Assembly: GCF_040537815.1 (NCBI RefSeq)
Contig: NZ_JBEWSZ010000005.1
Span: 193,419 to 257,418, forward strand
Length of the DNA stretch: 64,000 nucleotides
Reading direction: 5' to 3'
Source: Mesorhizobium shangrilense
GTDB lineage: Bacteria; Pseudomonadota; Alphaproteobacteria; Rhizobiales; Rhizobiaceae
Positions 57,188-64,000 of the stretch are shown in pieces; position 1 is the first letter of the stretch; each line of letters begins with the position of its first letter. The notes beneath the pieces were generated by a model, which saw nothing but the letters and a program-made list of their open reading frames with translations, was not told the origin of the DNA and did no database searches. Position numbers and translations under genes: made by a program.

Positions 57188-57553
57188 ATGACGCTGGACG
57201 ACTACAACAGCTTCTGTGCCTCGCTGCCTTCGACAACCCACGTTGTCCAATGGGGCGGAGCCCATGTCTGGAAGGTCGGCGCCAAGGTCTTCGCGATCGG
57301 CGGCTGGGATGCCGACAAACAGCTTTTCGTCACCTTCAAATGCTCCGACATCGCCTACGATGTGCTGAAGGAGCAGCCGGGCCTGCGGCCAGCACCTTAT
57401 CTTGCCTCGCGCGGCATGAAATGGATCCAGCGCCATGCAAGCCAGAGTATGGATGATGACGCCTTGAAGGACTATCTGCGCGAGAGCCATCGCCTGGTCG
57501 CGCTGAAGCTGACGAAACAGGCGCGTAGGGAACTGGGCTTCGCTGTGCGCTAA
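57188..57553 (+). CDS. MmcQ/YjbR family protein
   Basis: A 121-residue protein of the CyaY-like YjbR fold, sometimes called a DNA-binding protein. It has the family features VVQWGGAHVWKVGAKVFAIGG near residues 19-39, and APYLASRGMKWIQ. No catalytic residues are known, and its role is uncertain. The start is the ATG at 57188, shortly after the clpB terminator; GAGGTGGGC serves as a ribosome site. Confidence 0.9.
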   Translation: MTLDDYNSFCASLPSTTHVVQWGGAHVWKVGAKVFAIGGWDADKQLFVTFKCSDIAYDVLKEQPGLRPAPYLASRGMKWIQRHASQSMDDDALKDYLRESHRLVALKLTKQARRELGFAVR

Positions 57554-57685
57554 TATATCGGAAATCCGCCATCTTCATGCCCGGTTCATGTTGGAACCAT
57601 ATGGTGGATGCTGAGTTGCTGGCGAAGGGGTTCGCCTAGGGAAACGCCGGGCGGCGGCAGTTACGGACCGGAGAGTTTGGCCACC

Positions 57686-59218
57686 ATGTTCCGCACGATC
57701 TTCACCCTTTCGGCTCTCGCCGTCGGGCTCATGTCTTCCGGTGCGTTCGCTACGCCGATGTCGGATAGCGGGCCGCGCATCGTCCGCGCCGCTGATGCCG
57801 GTATCCAGGTGGCCCAGAACGGCAACATCGACGTCTATTACGATGCGAGGGGAAACCGCGTCATCGTCGATGCGGACACCGGCAAGGTGATCGCCATCCA
57901 GCCGCCGCAGACGCGATTTGATGGTCGCGCGTTCCGTCGCGACCGCGACCAGGCAGACCGCAACCTTGGCCCGGTGACGGATGACGATGGCTATTATCTC
58001 GACAATCCCGACGCCACGCCGCGCTCGCGCCGTCAGCGGTTGGACGGGGAGGGCCGGGTGATCCTGCCGCCGGCGGATCAAGACGATCCCTATGGCGACA
58101 ATTCCGCGAATGCCTATCCGCCGGCGCCGCAGGATGACGGGAGCTACCGCAACACTTATCCGGATGCGCCGCAGCCCGTTAAACCGAGCATCGCCAAGCC
58201 GGACACGGTCAAGCGTCAGCCGCTCAACGAAGCTTCGATAGAGCCGGTTCAGCCGGCGGTGCCAACCGCGCCGACGACCGACCAAACCGCCCTGCCGCCC
58301 AATGTTGGTGGCAAGACCGCTGTCGATCCCTCACTTTCGCTTGGCGCACGCCAGGATGTCGCCGGTCTGCAGGTGCTGCTCGATCGCGGCGGTGCTTCGC
58401 CAGGCGTCATCGACGGACGGTTCGGTTCGAATGTCGACAAGGCGCTCGCCGCCTACAACCAGATCAATGGCACCAACCTGAAGTCGACTGATTCTGTCGG
58501 CATCCAGGCCGCATTGGCGCAGTCCGGCGGCGATGCCTTTGCTTCCTATACGATTACGCCCGAGGACGTGGCCGGTCCCTATGTGGCGTCGATCCCGGAA
58601 GATTACAGCCAGAAGGCGCAGCTCAACTGCATGTGCTACACCTCTGTCACCGAGGCGCTGGCGGAGCGCTTCCACATGGACGAGAACTATCTCAAGTCGA
58701 TCAACAAGGGCCTCGACTTCAACCGTCCCGGCACGATCGTCAAGGTCGCCAATTTCGGCAAGCTGGTCTCGACGCCAGTCGCGCGCATCGTCGCCGACAA
58801 GACCAAGAAAGAAGTGTACGCCTACGATGCGGGCGGCAAGATGGTCGCAGCCTATCCCGCGACCATCGGCTCGGCCGACACGCCGTCGCCCACCGGCATC
58901 CACGCCGTGTCGCGCATTGCGCTCGACCCGAACTATACCTACAACCCGAACATCAATTTCAAACAGGGCCAGAACGACAAGATCCTGACCATTCCTCCGG
59001 GCCCGAACGGACCGGTCGGGTCGGTCTGGATCGCGCTCGACAAGCCGACCTACGGCATCCACGGCACGCCCGAGCCGTCGAAGATCGGCAAGACCGAAAG
59101 CCATGGCTGCGTGCGGCTGACCAACTGGGACGCGCGCGAACTCGCCAAGCTGGTATCGCCAGGCGTTACCGTGGAATTCGTTGGCGGACCTTCAGCCGAT
59201 GACGTTGCGCAGCAATGA
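57686..59218 (+). CDS. Periplasmic L,D-transpeptidase (YkuD) with peptidoglycan-binding region
   Basis: A 510-residue exported enzyme. A signal peptide (about residues 1-23) is followed by a Pro/Asp-rich linker to about residue 215. Next is a peptidoglycan-binding-like region (GLQVLLDRGGASPGVIDGRFG) and then a YkuD catalytic domain with HGT and SHGCVRL, Cys475 being the nucleophile. It crosslinks 3-3 peptides or attaches lipoproteins to murein. The start is the ATG at 57686; upstream in-frame codons to 57608 lack features. It overlaps the TMEM175 gene end to end by 27 bp. Confidence 0.92.
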   Translation: MFRTIFTLSALAVGLMSSGAFATPMSDSGPRIVRAADAGIQVAQNGNIDVYYDARGNRVIVDADTGKVIAIQPPQTRFDGRAFRRDRDQADRNLGPVTDDDGYYLDNPDATPRSRRQRLDGEGRVILPPADQDDPYGDNSANAYPPAPQDDGSYRNTYPDAPQPVKPSIAKPDTVKRQPLNEASIEPVQPAVPTAPTTDQTALPPNVGGKTAVDPSLSLGARQDVAGLQVLLDRGGASPGVIDGRFGSNVDKALAAYNQINGTNLKSTDSVGIQAALAQSGGDAFASYTITPEDVAGPYVASIPEDYSQKAQLNCMCYTSVTEALAERFHMDENYLKSINKGLDFNRPGTIVKVANFGKLVSTPVARIVADKTKKEVYAYDAGGKMVAAYPATIGSADTPSPTGIHAVSRIALDPNYTYNPNINFKQGQNDKILTIPPGPNGPVGSVWIALDKPTYGIHGTPEPSKIGKTESHGCVRLTNWDARELAKLVSPGVTVEFVGGPSADDVAQQ

Positions 59219-59824
59219 GCCGCGCAGCGCAGCAGCATAGATCAACTGCACGACCAGAATGAAGCCGATGCTGAGCAACGGGTTGATCAGGCAGAGTGCG
59301 GCGCCGACCGCCCATAGGATCTGCGCCTTGACGATGCGCAGATAGACCGTGCGCCTCGTTTCAGCGTCGACATCTTCCGCCACAAAGCCGTTCTTCTCCG
59401 CATAGCGCCAACTGGCGAACAGGGTGACACCGAGCATCAAGAGATTGAGCCAGTAGACGAGTACGGCGGTCCTGTAGTCGAGGAAGTCAGCCAGCAGGTC
59501 GGTCGAGAACGGCAGCAGGGCGATGAACGCCAGAAAACAAAGGTTGAGCGTCGCCAGCCGCCGGTCGGACTTTGCGATGAGCCCATGCTGCGCCTGCTGG
59601 CCGAACCAGAAGATGGTCAGGGTCAGGAAGCTGAGCGCATAGGTCAGGAAGCGGGGCGCCAGTGCGGCGATCGCGGCAAGCAGATCGTGTTCTGAATGGA
59701 TTGCCTCATGCGCCGGCACCCTGATCTCGAGAACGATCAGGGTCAGCGCGATGGCGAACACCCCGTCGGTGATGCCGACGATCCGGCCGCGTCCCTCCGC
59801 CGATGCTTCGAGTGGACGCTTCAT
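59192..59824 (-). CDS. TMEM175/DUF1211 family potassium-channel-like protein
   Basis: A 210-residue membrane protein with six helices. Bacterial TMEM175 proteins are potassium channels whose first helix carries a conserved FSD motif; here the matching place reads GITDGVFAIALTLIVLEI, so FS is replaced by IT while the Asp is kept. The start is the ATG at 59822-59824 with GGGGAGA upstream. Channel function is inferred from the family. Its 3' end overlaps the L,D-transpeptidase gene. Confidence 0.85.
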   Translation of the reverse strand: MKRPLEASAEGRGRIVGITDGVFAIALTLIVLEIRVPAHEAIHSEHDLLAAIAALAPRFLTYALSFLTLTIFWFGQQAQHGLIAKSDRRLATLNLCFLAFIALLPFSTDLLADFLDYRTAVLVYWLNLLMLGVTLFASWRYAEKNGFVAEDVDAETRRTVYLRIVKAQILWAVGAALCLINPLLSIGFILVVQLIYAAALRGSLLRNVIG

Positions 59825-59971
59825 CGATGTCTCCCCGCTGGCGATTGTCCAAAAGCTTAGCATGACTACCGCCGTTTGCACCCGGATAGGGCACGACGAA
59901 GCGGCTGGTTTCAATGACGGCAAGCTGCTGGCCGGTTGTTGGCGGCGCATCGACGGTCTAAGCAGGGTTCC

Positions 59972-61531
59972 ATGCATTCACCCGATGAAGCCGCCGCCGT
60001 CCCGCTGACCAGCCCGGTCACCAATGGCACGTTCTGTCCGCAATCGCAGCGGCGCTTCGTGCTGATCGCGGCGATCCTGGCGTCCGCGCTCGGCTTCATC
60101 GACGGTTCGATCCTGGCCATCGCCATGCCGGCGATCCGTGTCGATCTCGGCGCCAGCCTTGCCGAGGCGCAATGGATTTCCAACGCCTATGCGCTGACGC
60201 TTTCGGCGCTGATCCTCGCCGGCGGTGCGGCCGGCGACCGGTTCGGCCTGCGCCGCGCCTTCGTCGCCGGCATTGCCTTGTTCATAGCGTCGTCGCTTGC
60301 CTGCGCGGTGGCGCCGAACCCTGGAATCCTCATAGCGTTTCGCGCCATCCAGGGCATTGGCGCCGCGATCATGGTGCCGGGCAGCCTCGCCATCATCGCC
60401 AAGGCCTACCCGAAGAATGAACGCGGCCGGGCGATCGGCATCTGGGCGGCGGCTTCGGCGCTGACCACGGCCCTTGGTCCCGTGCTCGGCGGTCTTGTCC
60501 TGTCAGCCTTTGGCGACGGCATCTGGCGAGCGATCTTCGCGATCAACCTGCCGCTCGGCCTTATCTCGATCTATCTTCTGGTCACCAAGATTCCAGCCGA
60601 CGCGCCGGTGCAGAAACGGAATATCGATCTCGGCGGCGCCGCGCTCGCAACGCTGGCGTTCGGCGCGCTCGCCTACGGGTTGACCTCGATGAGCGCCAAG
60701 GGCGAGGGGCACATGTCGGGGCCGAGTATTGCCACCGGCATGGTGCTGCTCATCGCGTTCATCGTCTTCGAACGCCGGCAGCGCGAACCGATGATCGATC
60801 TTTCGCTGTTTCGCATCCGAGCATTCGTCGGCGCCAATGTCGCGACCTTTTTTCTCTACTTCGCGCTGTCGGCCAATCTGTTCTACCTGCCGATGCTGCT
60901 GATCGCCGCTTGGGGGTTGAGCACGGCCGAGGTCGGCTTCATCTTCCTGCCGCTGTCGGCTTGCATTGCGCTTCTGTCGGGGCTCGTCGGGCAGCTGTCC
61001 GACAGGATCGGGCCGCGTTTCCCCATAGCCTGCGGCAGTCTGATCGTCGCCATCGCCTTTGCCGGTCTTGCCTTGCTGACCCATGCCGGCATCCGCAATT
61101 TCTGGACCGGGGCGTTCCCGCTGATGGCGTTGATGGGGTTGGGCATGGCGCTGGTCGTCTCGCCGCTGTCGACCGCGATCATGACCGCAGTGGAAGACAA
61201 GGATACGGGGGCTGCGTCCGGCATCAACAATGCCGTCTCGCGAATCGGAGGCCTGATTGCCGTGGCGGCAATGGGATCGCTTGCCGCCTGGGTCTACGCG
61301 AATGCACTCGATGGAAATGCCACGCCCGGCGTTCCAGGCTTTGGCGAACCGGCGCCGGCCGGGCTTGCTCCGGCACTCGATGCGGCAAGGCTTGCGGCAA
61401 GCGACGCAGCCTTTTCGGCGGTCGCGTCGGTGACCGCGCTGCTCTGCCTGCTTTCGGCGGTCATTACGTGGATGACTGTTTCCGGCCAAGCCCTGCCGTG
61501 GTCGCGCCGCGCGGCGGATCCGCGAGGCTGA
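59972..61531 (+). CDS. DHA2 family MFS multidrug exporter (EmrB/QacA-like)
   Basis: A 519-residue permease with about 14 helices. The DHA2 signs are ALGFIDGSILAIAMPAI in helix 1 (a form of the motif with Asp), AGDRFGLRR in the first cytoplasmic loop, and GPVLGGLV in helix 5. It would export drugs or other toxic compounds using the proton gradient. No partner EmrA gene is adjacent. The start is the ATG at 59972; a frame extends upstream to 59936. It is convergent with the M23 gene, 7 bp between stops. Confidence 0.9.
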   Translation: MHSPDEAAAVPLTSPVTNGTFCPQSQRRFVLIAAILASALGFIDGSILAIAMPAIRVDLGASLAEAQWISNAYALTLSALILAGGAAGDRFGLRRAFVAGIALFIASSLACAVAPNPGILIAFRAIQGIGAAIMVPGSLAIIAKAYPKNERGRAIGIWAAASALTTALGPVLGGLVLSAFGDGIWRAIFAINLPLGLISIYLLVTKIPADAPVQKRNIDLGGAALATLAFGALAYGLTSMSAKGEGHMSGPSIATGMVLLIAFIVFERRQREPMIDLSLFRIRAFVGANVATFFLYFALSANLFYLPMLLIAAWGLSTAEVGFIFLPLSACIALLSGLVGQLSDRIGPRFPIACGSLIVAIAFAGLALLTHAGIRNFWTGAFPLMALMGLGMALVVSPLSTAIMTAVEDKDTGAASGINNAVSRIGGLIAVAAMGSLAAWVYANALDGNATPGVPGFGEPAPAGLAPALDAARLAASDAAFSAVASVTALLCLLSAVITWMTVSGQALPWSRRAADPRG

Positions 61532-61538
61532 AGCGGCT

Positions 61539-63596
61539 TCAGCCTTCTATCTTGGCGCTCGCGACCTTCAGCGAATCGCTGTCCTGCTGCTTGAGCAAAT
61601 CATCGATGCGTTCGCGCTCGCGCTTGAAGGCGACAAGGTCGTCGCCCTTCAGCACCTTGCCGACCGGCAGGCGCACGCGCATCGAATCGACCTTGGTGCC
61701 GTTGACGATCAGTTCGTAGTGAAGATGCGGTCCGGTGGAAAGACCCGTCTGGCCGAGATAGCCGATGACCTGGCCCTGGCGAACGCGCACGCCCACTTCG
61801 ATGCCTTTGGCGAAAGCGCTCTGGTGGTTGTAGGAGGTCTCGTAGCCATTGGCATGGCGGATCATGATCTGCTTGCCATAGCCACCGGCCCAGCCGGCCT
61901 TCTCGATGACACCGTTGCCGGCGGCAATGATCGGCGTTCCGATGGGAGCCGCCCAGTCCGTGCCGGTATGCATGCGCACGTAACCCAGAATCGGATGCTT
62001 GCGTGCACCGAAGCCCGAGGTGAACCGGCCATTCGGCAAGGGATTGCGCAGCAGGAACTGTTCGGCGCTCGAGCCATTCTCGTCGAAATAATCGGTTCCG
62101 CCGTCATGCATCTGGAAACGGTAGAAGTTGCGCGTCGTGCCGCCGAAGGTCGCCGAAACGTAAAGGAGCTCGGAATCGTCGGAGGTCTGGTCGTCGCCAT
62201 CCGGCTGCGAGAACAGCACTTCGAGGCGATCGGCGGGACTGAGCCTGGACTGGAAGTCGACATCGGACGCCAACAGCTTGATCAGCCGCTGCGTCATCGC
62301 CTTCGACATGCCGTAGGAATAGGCGGCGCGGTAGATGCCGTCATAGATGTTGGGCAGGTTACCGCGCACCACCACCGGTGCGGACGAATCGTCGAACGCC
62401 GTCAGCAATTCGGGATTGGGGTCCGGCTCCTGCGCCGGCACATACTGGCCGCGATCGTTGAGCGCGATGGTCACGATGTGCTGGGTCTTGTTGTAGACAC
62501 TGGTGCGAACGACCTTGGCGGCATCGCCATGCACCTCGAGCCCTACGCGCAGCACGGTCCCGGCTTTCAACGCCGGGGCATTCAGCAGTTTGCTGATCGC
62601 CTCGGCCATCCCGGTGGCGTCGTCGCCGGTATAGCCGGAATCGGCGAAGGCCTCGGTGATGTCGAGGTCCTTGGTGAAGGGAATGATTTCCTCAGCGAAG
62701 GCCGGCGCCTGGTCATCGGTGGCGGCGCGCGGCGCCACCGACACATTTTCCGGCACGATCTTCACATCATAGGAACCGGCTATGCTCTGGCTGAGCTGAT
62801 CGCCGAAGCGCTGCGGGTCGACATAGTGCAAGGAGGCGACCTGGATGGCGCCGTCGCCGAGGTCGGTGCCGGTCTCGCGCACCACCTTTTCCACCTCGTC
62901 GGCGGAAAGGTCGCTCTTTTCGTCGAAAGCCGCCGTCTCGATCGGAAAATCGACCGTCTTCAGGCTCATCTCGCTCTCGACCTTGGCGCCGTAGATCTGG
63001 CCGGCGGTGGCGGTCGATGTGGCCGGCTGGCCGGCGTTGTCGTCGCTGCCGTCGCCAAACACCTGCATCGGGTCGAAAGGCGGGTAGGGGCGGTTGGTCG
63101 TGTGCCCGGCAGCCAGCGACATCTTGATCTGCACGAAAGGCATGGTGTGGATGACGTCGCGGTCACCGACCTTGGTCACCATCGACACTTCCATGCGCCG
63201 GCGGTCCTTGGCCTTGGCAATCTGGCGCGGCGCGACAAGTCGGGTGGTCTTGGCGATCTCGCCGGAATCGTCACTGTTGGCGAGGCTGATCAGTTCGGCG
63301 ATCTCGGGCGGCGTCGCCAACTGCTGCCGACCGTCAAGGGCCGCGAACAGCGCAACGCCCATGAGGACGCTGGAGGTCACGCCAGTAAGAAAGGTGCCTG
63401 ACAGCCAACGCGCCGAAACCTCGCGGCGGTCCGGCGGACCGCTGCGACCGTCCGCGATCAGCGGCGGCTCATTGCCGAGTGCGGCTATGACATCTTCCGT
63501 GTCTGGCATCCAGAAAGGCTGCTTCTTCCCCAGGCGGAACGGCTTGTCGCTTTTGTTGTGGCCATGACATTTGCCTGTCACGGCTGATGAAGTCAA
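61539..63596 (-). CDS. Membrane-anchored M23 family metallopeptidase
   Basis: A 685-residue cell-wall enzyme. A single transmembrane helix lies near residues 66-86, after a short cytoplasmic head. A long periplasmic region follows, and the C-terminal LytM domain has the zinc ligands in HTGTDW near residue 547 and HLHYE near residue 623. It would cleave peptidoglycan peptides or activate amidases. The TTG at 63596 overlaps the TGA of a short upstream frame; an ATG at 63509 (MPDTEDVIAALG) is an alternative start. Confidence 0.88.
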   Translation of the reverse strand: MTSSAVTGKCHGHNKSDKPFRLGKKQPFWMPDTEDVIAALGNEPPLIADGRSGPPDRREVSARWLSGTFLTGVTSSVLMGVALFAALDGRQQLATPPEIAELISLANSDDSGEIAKTTRLVAPRQIAKAKDRRRMEVSMVTKVGDRDVIHTMPFVQIKMSLAAGHTTNRPYPPFDPMQVFGDGSDDNAGQPATSTATAGQIYGAKVESEMSLKTVDFPIETAAFDEKSDLSADEVEKVVRETGTDLGDGAIQVASLHYVDPQRFGDQLSQSIAGSYDVKIVPENVSVAPRAATDDQAPAFAEEIIPFTKDLDITEAFADSGYTGDDATGMAEAISKLLNAPALKAGTVLRVGLEVHGDAAKVVRTSVYNKTQHIVTIALNDRGQYVPAQEPDPNPELLTAFDDSSAPVVVRGNLPNIYDGIYRAAYSYGMSKAMTQRLIKLLASDVDFQSRLSPADRLEVLFSQPDGDDQTSDDSELLYVSATFGGTTRNFYRFQMHDGGTDYFDENGSSAEQFLLRNPLPNGRFTSGFGARKHPILGYVRMHTGTDWAAPIGTPIIAAGNGVIEKAGWAGGYGKQIMIRHANGYETSYNHQSAFAKGIEVGVRVRQGQVIGYLGQTGLSTGPHLHYELIVNGTKVDSMRVRLPVGKVLKGDDLVAFKRERERIDDLLKQQDSDSLKVASAKIEG

Positions 63597-64000
63597 CGAA
63601 GCGCCGGCCCTCGATCGAATTCGTCTCGCTTACTCCCTTGCTGAAGCGCTCTTATAAAGGACGCGCGGCGTCCTCTATATAAAGGCTCCTGAAGGGGTGC
63701 TCGCGCGGACGGTGCAGCGCCTGCTTCGTTAGGCTCGGTGTCGAACCCCAATGCGGCGGCAATAGGGCTCCTTCGGGGCTGCCCGGCCATGTTATCCACA
63801 TTCCGCTGGGGCAGTCGGCTACCGAAAAAGCGGGTGCTGAGATTTCTGTCGCAAAAAGTTCAAAAACTTCGAAATCAGTGTTGACAGTTTGTCGGGGTGG
63901 CGACTATATACGCCTCAACAACGAGGGCGGCGCGCCGCTGGCGACGAAGAAGTTCGCTTCTACAACTGCCCTCCGCGAAATTCAAGAGAGCCGCGTAAGC
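63597..64000. other. Right-edge intergenic region
   Basis: A 404-bp region with no convincing protein gene. It holds a small hairpin, GGACGC-GCG-GCGTCC (63659-63673), between two TATAAAGG copies, a short Arg/Pro/Ala-rich minus-strand frame I do not trust, and then a strong promoter with a structured leader running off the edge. Confidence 0.6.
63881..63909 (+). promoter_or_regulatory. Strong rrn-like promoter at the right edge
   Basis: TTGACA at 63881-63886 and CTATAT at 63904-63909 are 17 bp apart, followed by ACGCC, a combination I associate with Rhizobiales ribosomal RNA operons. The leader carries GAGGGC (63923-63928) pairing with GCCCTC (63968-63973) around AGAAG-TTCG-CTTCT (63948-63961). 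The transcribed gene lies beyond the window, so rrn is inference. Confidence 0.6.

Noticed and set aside
61719..63401. A 560-codon open frame on the plus strand opposite the M23 gene
   Set aside because: Same cause as the other antisense frames; the M23 protein has clear zinc motifs, this one has none.

Overview
This window is chromosomal DNA of a GC-rich alphaproteobacterium of the Rhizobiales, most likely Mesorhizobium or a close relative. The reasons are the gene content and order (argJ-GNAT-mutT; ubiG/lysC-ptsP-prfA-prmC-DUF4167-clpB; twin-TM protein-cobalamin adenosyltransferase near etfBA), alphaproteobacterial families (MHYT sensor, NrsF/DUF1109, DUF1178, DUF4167, NDUFAF5-like protein), and Rhizobiales-style regulatory sites (RirA-type TGA-N9-TCA box, RpoH-type clpB promoter, rrn-like promoter at the right edge). 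It is mostly core housekeeping. I see no insertion sequence, prophage, integrase, CRISPR array or toxin-antitoxin module, and no complete system that I would call new.

Layout. 1-4123: the 5' two thirds of argH (cut by the left edge), a TlpA-like thioredoxin, and an MHYT-PAS-GGDEF-EAL c-di-GMP protein. 4489-8832: ugpBAEC glycerol-3-phosphate ABC importer. 8853-12689: ferric-iron ABC importer on the minus strand, with a RirA-type box over its promoter. 12963-14154: SigF-like ECF sigma factor and NrsF anti-sigma factor, with a fitting autoregulatory promoter. 14315-16282: PAS-GGDEF cyclase. 16317-19015: 3-hydroxybutyryl-CoA dehydrogenase and etfBA. 19196-21715: SDR, twin-TM protein, cobalamin adenosyltransferase and rhomboid in one minus-strand run. 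21775-27668: YihY, EamA, GluQ-RS, DNA glycosylase, HNH nuclease, DsbB and a DedA/YqaA-like protein.

27845-32729: tRNA-Leu(CAA), then a surface-glycan group: a GT-B-like protein of lower GC, a CelD-type GNAT, a flippase and a glycosyltransferase that follows secA by 17 bp. 32747-36659: secA and a divergent PpiC-type isomerase. 36732-44818: TetR regulator, argJ operon, an orphan Flp pilin behind a TTAAC-rich region, an NDUFAF5-like protein, ComF, GrxC, a nitrilase-family amidase, DUF1178, and an unrecognised HEATH-motif protein. 44854-46327: divergent MarR/EamA pair around a palindromic operator. 46331-57044: ubiG, lysC, ptsP, prfA-prmC, DUF4167 and clpB. 57188-63596: YjbR, L,D-transpeptidase, TMEM175, a DHA2 MFS exporter and an M23 peptidase. 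The right end carries a strong rrn-like promoter whose gene lies outside the window.

Themes. Two importers supply phosphate esters and iron, each with its binding-protein gene set off from the permease genes by a GC-rich hairpin. Two proteins act on c-di-GMP. ETF and hydroxybutyryl-CoA dehydrogenase belong to acyl-CoA and polyhydroxybutyrate metabolism. Envelope functions are frequent (SecA, PpiC, DsbB, rhomboid, L,D-transpeptidase, M23, glycan assembly). The most useful leads are the sigF-nrsF promoter, the RirA box, the orphan pilin with possible CtrA sites, the HEATH protein, the NDUFAF5-like protein, and the clpB leader hairpin.
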